Position numbers and translations under genes: made by a program. Positions 33,995-45,341 of a DNA stretch of 64,000 nucleotides are shown here, piece by piece. This DNA comes from Mesodorylaimus sp. YZB2_4 (taxonomy: Eukaryota > Nematoda > Enoplea > Dorylaimida > Dorylaimidae): the NCBI GenBank assembly GCA_030248295.1, contig JASANH010001412.1, forward strand, positions 62,001-126,000, in the 5' to 3' direction. The notes beneath the pieces are model-generated. The model did not search any database, was not told the origin of the DNA, and was given only the letters and a program-made list of their open reading frames with translations. Position 1 is the stretch's first letter. Every line of letters begins with the position of its first letter.

Positions 33995-36938
33995 GTGCAG
34001 CCGTTTCAGTGTGTCAAGGTGCCACGTGTGGCTTTGAAAATGAGCGCTTTTCGATGAAGTCGCTGCTGAGGTTGGGTAGGACTGGATTCATAGAAAATGG
34101 AAGCGGTAGGCTTTGGAATAAAGGTTATGTCAGTTGGCGAAAGTGTCATGTGGCTGCGGCAAGTATACTGCACACAGTACAGCAGATACACAAGCTTTAT
34201 CAGTAATGCCATCGAAACAACCACTCCGGGCCCTCGTTAATACTGCTAGCGTAGGCCTGCATTTATAGACAGCAATAAGTCCATCTTGAAGGTGACCACT
34301 TTCGAGAGCATGCGAAGATCAGATATGCGCGCACCATGAGGGTAGAAAAGCCTAATATGTAACACCAAATATAAAGGCTTGCGACATTAGTGCGAAACAT
34401 GCACGACACTCGCACTAAAAGAAAATCGAGTTTACTCTCAATGGAAACTTGAATCCTCGCCTTAGCCCGTTTGATCAGTCCGGCTATCGAGATTTGACAA
34501 ATTTCGAAGCCATTCATGCCATGCGAAAGGGACTATTTCGGGTGGGTCACTAAGCCACGAGCGGACGTCCCTGACGTTGTTCCTTGACAGTTTTCAATCC
34601 ATGATTCTGAAATTATAGTGGAGGAATTGCTATAAGACCACCTTTCAGCAACCTTTTTGCCTATTAGCCAAATAACGTTATGCCTATTATGCCAAATAAT
34701 TAGCCATAACGCCAAAACAGTTTATGCGGAGCACGGTCGGAAAAATTGGGTTTTTAATCCTTGGACATGAACGGAGCACTAAAGGCAATCAGCACTGGTT
34801 TTCCCATTTGCATGAAGGGCCCGCCAACAGCAACATGTGAAATCAATTTGCTTGCTCATGAAAGTTCAGGCTACTGGAAAGTCTATTTTAAGACAATCTA
34901 TAAAAATCTCCGACATCCCCGAGCTTGTTCCTAAGCAGTCTTTAAATTTAAGATTGTTACATGTCGATTTGCTTGCGTGTACAAAAAATATTGGTCAATG
35001 AGTTTGGGCATTTTTGCCAAATCGTGAATAGGTCCAGTGGATATGGGATAAACCATGCACCCATGCAGGACCCAGCTCGAACATGCAGGCCCAGCTTTAC
35101 TCGATATGAATGAACCGAAGCGCAGACGTCGACTATCCTACCTTCTATGTATATTCTATAAGCAGGTGTTTTTTAAGCTGAGTCAACAACTCCAGTCTGT
35201 CTCACAGAAAGTCAACACGAGCATATCAAACGGCATGGGCTACGTTAGTCTCTCTTGTGGCGAGCAAAGGGGGGCTGGTCTGGCAGGTCTACCTCACCTT
35301 CAGTTACCCAGTTTTTGTGGTATGGTCCACCAAAGAAGTTCCACTCATAAGCCATCGGTGGACATGTTTGTCGAGATGCCTCAATAGTACTTCGCTGATA
35401 CCTTAATACCTTGATGATTTTCGCCTTTCCATTGCTCCTGGCCTTCAACTAATGGCTGGCTTGCCGTTTCGCCGTCACCGTTGGCCTGGTCGATATGTTC
35501 AACATTGTGCTCATGTGGTAAGTCATGCAGAATAACGACTCAGAAACTGTATCTGTAGAGGTTGCCTCTCCAGGATCCTGCGAGGAGAGCGTCCATATTG
35601 GTGAGCTCACGAATCCACCAATCAGACTTAAGGCGCCGTACCCGATTTGGCACATTTGCCATTGACATTGACATGCGAGACGGGTCCTGGCAGTCCCTCG
35701 GGCCATTCGATGTTATCAGGAGTAGCGTATATAGCGTTAACGATAGCGATATTTGTCCTTGAAAACGATATGATATCGTTAATTACACCATTAGTTCTTA
35801 GCTCCAAATTTTTTAATTTCGCGCGCTTTAACGCACGGTATTGAGCACGGTCACGGGATATCACTGCAGGTAAATGAAGCGCTGCATCAGTCTCCTAGAG
35901 CCCACACATTTTTTCCGGACCTAAATGCTGTACTGGACGCGGCGGAGAGCGCACCTGCACTACTGGAGTATGTAGAATGTCAACAATGTTCTTTAAGATG
36001 GTGAAAAAGATTGTAGAATAAGCAAGCAGAAAGTTAAAAAACTGACGTATTGGGCATGTTGACAGTTTCTTGCTGAGACTTGCGTTTGGACGGCAGAAGT
36101 CCGATTTTGCACTTGCATAGTGAAATTAACAAACCCATCCGATAAACAGCAGGTACAGATCTCATCCTCAATCGAATGATACCCCCAAAAAGTTGAAGGA
36201 AGCTCGAGAGCGGCCATGAATCTTGTAGTCCCTCTCCTTGGTGTGGGTGTTGCTGGCGCAATGGTGGACAATGATGGGCAAGGTGATTGGCCATTTGGGC
36301 AAATTAGCCAGCGAGCTAGATTCCATGGACATAAGTGGGGATTCTGGCCGCAATTCGGTCAAGGAAGCAAACCTGAGTTTCTGCGGCCACAATCTGAACG
36401 TGGGAGCAGAGCAGAGGTGGTTCCTCGGAAACAGTCGATGTGTCGGACCTCCTTGGAGGCGGTCTGTCCACTGTTTCTCTGCTACCTCTCCATTGTTTCT
36501 CTCCAGTGCTCGGGAGTCCACTGGAGGGCGGCCACCGGCGGCGCTCCAGCTGGAGCTCAACGGAACTCCTGAGCTTACGGAACAGCAATATTGCGATTTT
36601 TCTGCAAAAAAATACCGATATTTAAAGCGTTAACCATATATTTTGAGAGCTCGTTAACGATTAACGATAATGACATTTTTTGGGATATCGTTAACGAACG
36701 ATAACGATAGCGATGTCGTTTTCCTGTAACGATACATACTGTACATTAATCAGGAGCCGTTGGATTTGTGTTTATTTCTGAACTGCTCGACCAAAATGAG
36801 CAACAGATCAAAAACCAACCAAACGCCCACTAAATGTTTCTAAGCTTGAAGTTTTTAAAAAATTAAAACTTTTAAGAGCGAGCAATTTGAATGGAAAATG
36901 CGTTTGTGAAGTTATGCAGGCCAGTTTCTCTTTTTCAG
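33995..36938. other. Intergenic region with an inverted-repeat element
   Basis: No confident gene. Between about 35735 and 36735 lies a block flanked by words rich in AACGAT/ATCGTT in opposite orientation (see the separate repeat entry). Open frames on both strands inside it (up to 131 codons at 36238-36633) lack known motifs. Confidence 0.45.
35735..36735. mobile_element. Inverted-repeat element with AACGAT-rich ends
   Basis: The left end has GCGTTAACGATAGCGATA and GATATGATATCGTTAATT. The right end has GATATCGTTAACGAACGATA, ACGATAGCGATGTCGTTTTC and GTAACGATAC. The ends are inverted relative to each other but degenerate, and exact borders and target duplication were not resolved. A non-autonomous DNA transposon is the simplest reading. 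Confidence 0.4.
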
Positions 36939-37063
36939 CCTAGTCGTAGTCTGGACGTCGAAAGTGAACATCTCGGTCAAGCCTACGATCACTATTTTGA
37001 TTTTGTCACAGTGAATAACGATATCGATGACACTATCAGACAATTGGGATTGATCGTGGAAAA
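36939..37063 (+). other. Orphan guanylate-kinase-like (MAGUK) exon
   Basis: After the acceptor TTTTTCAG the frame reads SLDVESEHLGQAYDHYFDF and then VTVNNDIDDTIRQLGLIVEK. The pattern Y.HYFD..IVN.D.D.TI..L is the C-terminal end of the guanylate kinase-like domain of membrane-associated scaffold proteins (p55/MPP or CASK type) and, less closely, of guanylate kinase itself. No matching SH3 or N-terminal kinase exon was recognised around it, and a convincing donor is not obvious. It may belong to a gene with far-apart exons or be a fragment left by rearrangement. A repeat begins almost directly after it. Confidence 0.45.
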
Positions 37064-37065
37064 GC

Positions 37066-38050
37066 TTTTTTTATTTTTGTGGGCCGAACTCCGTTTTGCC
37101 TACATCCGGCCATGTATAGCCGGCCAGCAGTCAAACCTTCTTAGCAGGGCTGTGCGGGGACCAGCACACAGCAGCCATGTCTCCACTGGAGCACCCATCA
37201 GCGTTGCCAGATGCAGCTAGAATCCGCTAGATCTGGCGGATTTTTTGTCCGGCAGCGGGAAAAACAGCGGATTGAGTGTTGTAGCGGAATTTGCAGCTAA
37301 ATTTGGGGTTTTCAGCGAATTCTAGCGGATTTGTGGCAATCTACAGTATGTTCGAGTAGCCTGTAGGGAAGGTTTTTTAAACAGCTCGCCCATTTTTCTG
37401 CGACTTTTGAGACAGTTTTGTCCGTGCGTTGAGGTCTGAAGGGTCAGTGACAAGGGCAACACAGTAATTTCGACTATGGGTCTACGATTTTGAATAAAAG
37501 ACCGTATTTGACAACAAATTCATAGTTGAGTGCTCAGTCGGTACTACAGCAGGCCTGACCACAGTCCAGCCTTTGGCACGAGTGTGGGTCTCAAAGGCGG
37601 TTCTGCTTTCTTCTGTCCCCCTTGTTTGGTATAAATAGGAATTTTTCCCCTCTCCCCTGACCTTGGCCCCAAGCCTGGTATAAAATCCTTGAAATATGTG
37701 GTAGATGGTACAGCATTTGAGCATGTGTGAGTAATCCCTACCTCATTCGCCGTTATCGACTGTATTTCATGCTTTATTTGCTGAAATAGCTCAGTTTTGC
37801 GATAAACTTTTGGCGAATTTTTTTACCGGATTTTTTAACATATACAGCGGATTCTCAGGGGATTTTCAGGTCCCTGGCAGCGAGTTTTCAATTTTGCATC
37901 TGGCAACGCTGGCACCCATACGAGGGCGCCTTGGACAAGACACTGGCTTCCGCAGACGATGGCCGGTGAGGTTCGAATCCTGTCGGTGTTCGACAGTCGT
38001 GACTTCCGTAGCAGCGGGCAATTGTTGAATTGCGCCCACACTGACCGCTA
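37066..38050. repeat. Interspersed repeat family B, copy 1 (split by an insertion)
   Basis: The left part (37066-37198, including GCCGGCCAGCAGTCAAACCT and CCAGCACACAGCAGCCATGT) and the right part (from 37912, including GGACAAGACACTGGCTTCCG and a perfect B box GGTTCGAATCC at about 37973) match in order the uninterrupted copy at 40015-40440. The two parts are separated by a 713-bp element. The B box hints at a tRNA-derived portion. Confidence 0.65.
37199..37911. mobile_element. Non-autonomous hAT-type transposon (713 bp)
   Basis: The element begins CAGCGTTGCCAGATGCA and ends with its exact inverse TGCATCTGGCAACGCTG, a 17-bp terminal inverted repeat. It is flanked by the 8-bp direct repeat GCACCCAT at 37191-37198 and 37912-37919. 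Eight-base target duplications are the hallmark of the hAT superfamily. No transposase is encoded. Internally it contains repeated GCGGATT words near both ends. It interrupts repeat family B, so it inserted later than that repeat. Confidence 0.9.
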
Positions 38051-38515
38051 AATTCATCTTGTCCGGGCGTAAGCTGATAAATTCTTGCTTGGTTACTTTC
38101 TTGACATTCTCTGATTCTGTCTCTCGAAATCTCTAGCGATCTAGGATGTCTGGTTGATGTGGCTGAATGTGAATTCATTTCACGCATCAGATATGTCGAC
38201 AGGCTTATGCTTTTAACATGCGAGTCGTAAAATTGCAAGTACTTCCATCAACTAACCTGTGATAAAATGCCTTTATTCACCTACTACAGTATGCCACACG
38301 AACACTTGAAAATATATCTCGACACGAGGTGAAAAAACACTTATACTGTAGTAACCGGTTGATGCTGTGAATACAGGAGATCGCCGAATAGCAAATACCT
38401 AGCAGCGTTAAAGATACGGTACAGCTTTGTTGCACTAATGGCTATAAATCCGCCAAAAACTCTAATACTATCGGGTACATATGACCTGTCGATTGGTCAA
38501 AAAACCAGGTGTATT

Positions 38516-41500
38516 TCAAGCAGTGGAATCATTGTGGCCGCGCACATCGACAAATATGCGCGAGTCCCAATAGGGCACGTACTCGCCCCTCTCACGTCTA
38601 GTGTCCTCGTCCATTCGGTCGTGTCGTCGAGCCGAAGCCTCAATTCGAGAATTCCATCGATTTTCGGCTTCCTCATTGATCACGATAGAATTTGGGGTTT
38701 CCGATTTTGTATCGAGCTGTCCCCTATGGCCGACTGGTGTCGCCACATCGTAGTGATCATCAGAATAGGCGTCTGCTTCGAGTTCCCGTTGACGCCTGTT
38801 TCGTTGACGTCGCCAAATTAACAAAGCTATAAGTATGATTGCTGTCAAGCCGATCAGACCCAAGGCGATGGCGATCCACAAAGTCGCATCAGAGCTATCT
38901 CGGTGCTCGTCCGGATATGTCCTGATGTCGGCCGTGTCTGCGTCATCCGACTGAACGCCAGGCAATCGAAGGTCGCCATCAACAACAGATGCCGATCCGT
39001 TGTTCATGTGCTTGTGCAGTCCAGGACCAGCGATACCAGTAAACGGATGAGAGCCCTTCATGGTACCTAGTCGAGAAAATTCAGGTTCCATTTTGCCCGT
39101 ATTGGACAGACCGTCATAGAGGAGACCTCGAAGGACGTCAGGTGGCAGTTGGGTGAGGTTGAGGTTGCGTAATTCTTGGATTGCGCCATCCAATAGCTTG
39201 CGATCGATCGCGATCATTTGCGAAATGTTCGCGTAAAAATTGCCGATCATTGGTGATCCCGCACCGAGCGATTGCAATCGATTGTTGATTAGTCGATCGA
39301 TCTCGTCTAAACTCATATTCGTCTGCTGGAATGCAGTTTTGTTGAGTTGTTGAATCAGGTTTCGCAATTCATCGCTGGATATCTGTCCCTGTTTTGTCGC
39401 GTGGTCGATAAATGGAGGTGATAAACTGGAAGACTTGGCCGGGTTGTTTGCTGATTTTAGTCCAATCACACCTGCAGCATTAGCCCCATGCAAACCGGCC
39501 GCGGCGAGTGTCAAAGCCACGTCGGGTAATGCCTTGAGCAACTGATTGATATCCTCGACTGACGGGTTGCCTTTGGAGACAATGAGATGGGCGATAGGTC
39601 CGCTGAGTCTGGACAACGTAGGGAGGAGTCGACCGAGGGGACCCAGTATATTCAAGTCGGCCATTGCGTTCGTGCCTGCGCCAGCTACTGCATTTTGAGG
39701 GGCAGCGTCAGGAATCAAAGCGGAAATGACTTTGTCGACGAGAACCCTGCCCAAATCAGGATCGATTGTGGGCACAGGTGCACTCGAATCTACAGTTAGC
39801 GATGCACGGGCCGATGGATCTGCAAGTACAGACAAGAGTCAGTCACAGCCTGATTGTATTGAATTCTAAAAAACCCATATTATTAGGTCTTCATGTATGT
39901 CGGACCTAAGGCGCTATTGTTGGTGATAACAATAGAAATTATGAGGGGAGAAGAAAACGGGATACAAGAAATATGCAGTCGGCTAAGTGCGAGGCTTCAT
40001 GACATCAAAAAACTCCTTTTTCTAATTTTGTGCGGACTCCAGTGACGTGATCGGAACAGAGCCAGTTTCTCCCTCGAGCTGGCCAGCAGTCAAACCTTAC
40101 AAGTAATGCTGTGCTGGGGGGGCAGCACATAGCACACACAGCAGTGTCCCTCTGTGAGTATCATCCACTAGGAGCACCTTCGCGCTATGGCCTCCTGGAC
40201 CAGACACCGACTTCATCGCACGATGGCGGGGTCGGCTAGGAACCCTGCCGGCGTTGGACAGTCGAGACCGTCTCCTCGTTTGGCTTCCGTCTCTCCACTT
40301 AGAGCACCTCGACGGTACCGGATGAGTCACGTACGGCCTGGCTGGTCCTGCATAGCTTTACCTATAAGGCTTGACTGCTGGCCGGCTAGAGGCAAAAACA
40401 AGCTTCGGCCCACAAACGATTTTTCAAAAATCCATGGTCTTCCGTGCAAGGTCAGCGAGGGTTTATAACTCGCAAGCCAAGCTCTTTCCCTTGGGATGGA
40501 ACCTGGGACGCGCCCAGCTTTTTGCTACCTTGCAATACGGGTAGCGGTTCAGCGTTCGTTTTTTGGCAAGAATCTTCACCACAGCAGCCAAAAAACATGC
40601 AGTCAGCCGAACTTGCACTTATTCGCATTTTGGTAGCAATTTCTGAAAAGATTGTGTTTTTCTGGACTTACGTGTTCGACTTGTGTACGATTAAAGCTAA
40701 AACAAGCAAGAAAATAACCCGAATCATAGAAAAAGTTTAGCATTTTGAGTGTTTTTTGAAACATAATGCATAGAATATTCTGATTCGAGCAGCAGTCAGA
40801 GGCTGTATTCATAACACTCGCTGTAATGACGGTTAGGTAATTACGGGCTCAGGTGTCACACAATAAATATTTTGCGGCACTGTGAAGAAGCTCCTCTTGT
40901 ATTTAGCCGAACTGCGGGTGAATGCAAAATGGACATGGTCAAGAAATCGGGGAATGAGGATTCCTTGAACTTATTCAGATTACACTTAAAGACAAAACGC
41001 GCCCTAGAATCGATGCCAGAAAATTTAAAAAGTAGGTTTTTCAGATTCAGCAACAGCGTTTTACAGAGGGCTGCCAAAATTTTGGACCCTGATCGAAATT
41101 TTCATTTCCCAAGGGTCCCCCTTTGCGATCAAAAATTTCGACTTTTTTTACATGGATCCTGGAGGTTTAGAAGTTTGGCTACCCCTGTATCTAAAACGCG
41201 GGTGCTGAATCTGAATATCATACTCTTTTTTCAATATTCCGACATCGATTCTAGAGTGCACTTCGTCTGTAAGAGGAGTCGACCTGTGATCTGTAACTCA
41301 GATATAGGCGCCGCTGGAAATACAATCTGTTGTTTGTTACTGGTAGAGCGCCCTTTCCAAAGTCACTCCATTCGCTGTGTTGCTATTGAAAAGCTTACTC
41401 TTTGGATCCACTTTGAGATCAACTTTGTCGAGAATTTTGGCGTTGAATCCTGGCGGTTCGCGGGCTAAAACAATAATAAAACATGCCAATAACCACAAAA

Positions 41501-42271
41501 AATATTGGGTGCGGTTGGTCATAAACATATAACAGTGCCACAGTCTGACACCTTTGCAGAGTTAACTTTTACCTGAGCATTCTGTCCGTTTAGTCAAAGC
41601 AACTGCCACTGATCACGCTGAATCACGAAATCGGTCATGACAATGCGATCTGATCGAGTCAGACAAAATTATTATTTTTGTTTCACAAAAAAATGCCAAA
41701 AACTTTCGTTCGCCAAGCAATCTACCGAATACATTCTTCTGTCCAGCCAGTCAGATTTTAGCAGTGGCATCATGAATCAATGATAGAAAATCAAACCCGA
41801 ACGAATTCTTTGATCCGCGATTACACAAGATCAATCATAAGGATTCAACATTCTTATTATACCTCGTATGCGTTAGATTATTGAACGAATCGATAAATGT
41901 ATGTGATCGATAGATCGCCACCTAACCTTAGTTTCACATACTCCACTGTGCAATTTTTGATCAGTCGCACTCATCTCTTGTTTCACCTGGCAGGCGGGTA
42001 CTCCCTAACTACATAACTGCCCATTTTTCTTGCTCAGCCCAATTTCGAAAATGAAAAACCTACCAGACGCTCTGGTATCACTTGGCACAGACGTTCCATA
42101 ATCGGCAGTTGATCGTGCGGGCGGTAAGGTCGGAATGGTAGGGGCATCGGTGATGATCGAAGTTGGACTGATGCCAGGTGAGTCCACTGATAAATCGGCC
42201 TTGACTGAATCGATCGATTGCAAAATGATCAGAAAAATGATGATTAGGATGAAAAATACGTTCGAATACAT
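38516..42271 (-). CDS. Type I single-pass membrane protein, unknown function
   Basis: Two exons join in phase to 503 residues: 42271-42064 and 39819-38516 on the minus strand, with the donor GGTAGGT at 42063 and the acceptor TTGCAG ending at 39820. Exon 1 gives a signal peptide (MYSNVFFILIIIFLIILQSI) and a Ser/Thr/Pro-rich stretch. The extracellular part continues with leucine-rich helical segments and Asn-linked glycosylation-type sites (NKTAF, NMSL, NLTQ). One membrane segment, LWIAIALGLIGLTAIILIAL, lies near residue 375-397, followed by basic residues (WRRQRNRRQRE) and a ~110-residue charged cytoplasmic tail. I recognise no known domain. The 2.2-kb intron contains two repeats. A TTTATT (minus-strand AATAAA) lies at 38272-38277. 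Confidence 0.8.
40015..40440. repeat. Interspersed repeat family B, copy 2
   Basis: Uninterrupted copy inside the intron of the type I membrane protein gene. The left end (CTGGCCAGCAGTCAAACC) and right end (GGCTTGACTGCTGGCCGGC, then TTCGGCCCACAAAC) are inverted repeats of each other. The middle carries CCTGGACCAGACACCGACTT and a run of seven G. Confidence 0.65.
40991..41270. mobile_element. Inverted-repeat MITE, copy 2
   Basis: Starts with a diverged GAATCGATGCCAGAAAAT and ends CAATATTCCGACATCGATTC followed by TAGAGTGCACTTCGTC. Inside are ATTCAGCAACAGCGTTTTA, AAATTTTGGACC and GTGCTGAATCTGAATATCAT, as in copies 1 and 3. Lies in the intron of the type I membrane protein gene. Confidence 0.75.
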
Positions 42272-45200
42272 TTTCGAAAATTGCAAAATGGGCAAGCAGA
42301 CGTTGATGCGCCTCCTGATAAAGAGCTACGATGGTCAAGTGAACGATAGTCGATCTACACGTGGATGGCATAGGCGGCTAAAAACGAAACCAGTTTTGAC
42401 ATTAGCATCTGCAGAAGAATGAATGAATATTCGTGAAGAGATGGCCTCGATCGGCCGCCCACAGTCGCCTTGCACGTGCAGACATGTTCTCATTGGCAGA
42501 ATTGATTTATTTCGTTATCACCTTCCCTTGTTCACACACAGTACCACATCAGCAAACCCAGGACGCGTGCTCAAGGGGAATATTCTGCCAGAAATGTTTT
42601 CGGCTATCAGTAACTTTGTGACCTTGGCTGGGCAGGTCAGGACGGACATGGTGACCGAAATTAATAAACCTGTAGTTGTCGCTGCATTATCACTATAATC
42701 ATTGCTCCATCGTTCTCAACTTGCAGGAACCACACTAGTTTTGATTTCCAAAAAGCTACTGCGAGGCATGTAATGGCTGGTTCTTCTGAGAGGAAATGCT
42801 TAGGCCTGTGAGGCACAGAGCCCCAGTGCCACCCATGACTGGTCGTGAGCAAGGCTATTGATACAGATCAGATCCGGGCTCTTTGTTTTGTGGCATTCAC
42901 AATTTAAACACAATGGTGTGCTCGACTGTCGCCTGATTTTGCTGCTTTCAATAGATTAACTGAAGTTAGAATACAAAACCTCCAAGTGCTTTATTTCGTC
43001 TGAAGTTGTTTAGAGTGAGAAAAATCCCTGGAATGTATCAGATAGGTATTGCTAAATCTGGTTCAGCATTTTGATGCCGTAGTCCCAGGTACGGCAATAG
43101 GTTCACAGTTAGACCCACACCCAACCAAAAAATTTTGAAGTCGAAGCCAACCAAATACCGATTTTTGAAAAGCCAAACCCAACCCATTCCCTATCGCACC
43201 CAACCCAAACCCAACCTGTAAAAACCCATATTTTTTGAAAACATTTACTGAAACCTAAGATAACCACTTTCGTTCAAAGAAGTATATTATCAATATGACG
43301 CACATTTTTGTGAAAATGCTATCATTCTTTACTGTGGTCTAAGGGAAAGCAATCTTGGAATGGTGGAATTACTCGAAAGTCTCCTCTGGGAGAGAAGTTG
43401 TTAGAATAGCGGAATAGTCTCCCCTGGCCTCCCCAGGGAGCACATTTTGACAGCGCACATAATTCTGAAAACTTACCTTACGATGAGCACATTTTTTAGC
43501 AATTGATTGAGTCCTACGGCCTACCCCACTCGCATCTTTATCTACCTTCAAAAAGATCTCCAGGGGTACCAGAAGCAACTTATCTAGCAGGTGATTGAAA
43601 CTGGCATGAGCTAATCTGACTGCACCTGCAAATTCAGTTTTTGGACTCCTAAAAAAAACAACCGAAGACGTGAGAAGTGTCCTCCTCATATCTCAACGAT
43701 CATTCCATTTTCGAGCTGCAAGTTTCAAATAACATGACCCCAGCTGAGGGACCATTTTCACCAAGGCACTTCAATCTTACAAAGCCTTGTTTCTCGAACA
43801 AGGAGATGCTGGTCTCCCGTCCTCGAATTTATTCGCCAGTAGAGCCGCAGTGGCTCACGTAGTTCAGGCATGTACGCAGTATTTCGGGGTCCTAGGGGGC
43901 AACATAAATTTGCATAAATATGCAATAATTTAGAGCTCTAGGATGAGCTCCAATCGCCCGAGTGGGGTGGGGGTGGGGGCGGGGGCTCCCCGCTGGAGGC
44001 AAAATTTTTGCAAAATTGGCCTCTCGCAGACATAATTTGCCACTAGTCTATGAATAAATTTACAGGAAATACCTGTTTCTAGGCAAGAAATCACTCTCTA
44101 AACTCAGCCAAAAACTCATGCCCACACCCTGCGAAAAACCAAGAGGTTTCTGGCCGACCATGCTTTCAAACTTTCAAAATTAGGACCTGACTGACCTGAT
44201 CTCTGACTGAGAATCGACAAGAGATCAGGCCAATATCATCTGCTGACTATTTCTCAGTTCCGTCACAGTCAGACTGCCGTGTCGAATTAGACTAGCCGGG
44301 GGCACGGGGCACGTTTTTGAAGCACCTGTCTGGATCTGTTTGGATCTTGTGATTCGAAACCAACGAACTTCATACCGCAGTGGCTTGAAAACGCTGTGCC
44401 GAGCAACCACGTGCTCATCCTGACGAATAAGGCAGACCCCAAGAGGAAAAGTGGTTTTTTGGGTTGGGTTCAAAAAAAGGTCAACCTCCACAATCCAAAA
44501 CCACCCTGTCTAAAACCCCAACCCAACCCAGCCCAACTAAAAAACCCAGAAAAAGGGTTATGGGACCCAATGTCGGACCTGGCTATAGTCAAACAAAAGC
44601 CTAAACAAGAGACCTACTGGCACTTGAAGCGCGTGTATTGATTTTACTGGTTGAATTGAATTGTCGACTGACGGTTCTAAAATGTCAAAAACTTTTTGGA
44701 AAGCCTCAGTTCTTTGGTCGATTCAAAAATCTGACTCGCTTATATTCTGTAATGGCAATGTCCACCGTTAGGAACCGAGGCACGTAACTTTACGAACCAT
44801 GGAATTCAGCGTGTTTGAAGTTACAAGTGCTACTTTTCAGTGCAGCTAGAACAGGATTTTTCAGTACAGCTTCGCCCTATTATGTGACACCCCCAAACAC
44901 GCAATCCCCCTTTACAGTTTCCAGAAGACACAACGCAAATATGCTGGCCCTTTGGATCAATGTGTTAAAAATACTTAGCACAACGCAAATTCAATTAAAG
45001 AAGTAACTTAATACAGTGTGTCGATGGATCAGGTGTGCACGAATTGACTGCACTTATCTCCTATCGTGATGGTGATTTTAATATATTTTATTTCGTGCTT
45101 ATTGACTTTGGATAACATTGCTCGGACTGCCATTGCCAGCACAAAATAAACATTCAAAATCGATAACCTTCCCTGGGATATTTCTGCCAAGATAAGTCTC

Positions 45201-45341
45201 CTCTAGTGTGCAGGTGGTCTTTGTAAGGTTGCTGTATCAATTTTTTATACCTTTCCCAGAAAGAAGTAGTGCCTTCCCCAAAGGCCAAAGCTAGCAGACA
45301 GCAAAGTGATTATAATTTTGCATTTCGAAGTAAGCCTAAAA
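42272..45341. other. Intergenic region upstream of the receptor gene
   Basis: No confident gene. Two patches of CCCAACC/GGGTTGG words occur at 43100-43220 and 44455-44550. One candidate minus-strand exon at 43477-43648 is listed separately. Confidence 0.45.
43477..43648 (-). other. Candidate exon, unknown product
   Basis: A 57-codon open stretch lies between a strong acceptor (GTTTTTTTTAG) and a strong donor (AAGGTAAGT) on the minus strand. It encodes an amphipathic, basic peptide (for example AHASFNHLLDKLLLVPLEIF, then KVDKDASGVGRRTQSIAKK). I cannot assign a family, and no adjoining exon was recognised, so it may be part of a decayed gene or a transposon. Confidence 0.25.

Noticed and set aside
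43100-44550. Degenerate telomeric arrays (CCCAACC/GGGTTGG)
   Set aside because: The words are irregular, mixed with A/T-rich spacer, and do not match a known telomere unit. They are probably part of a repeat.
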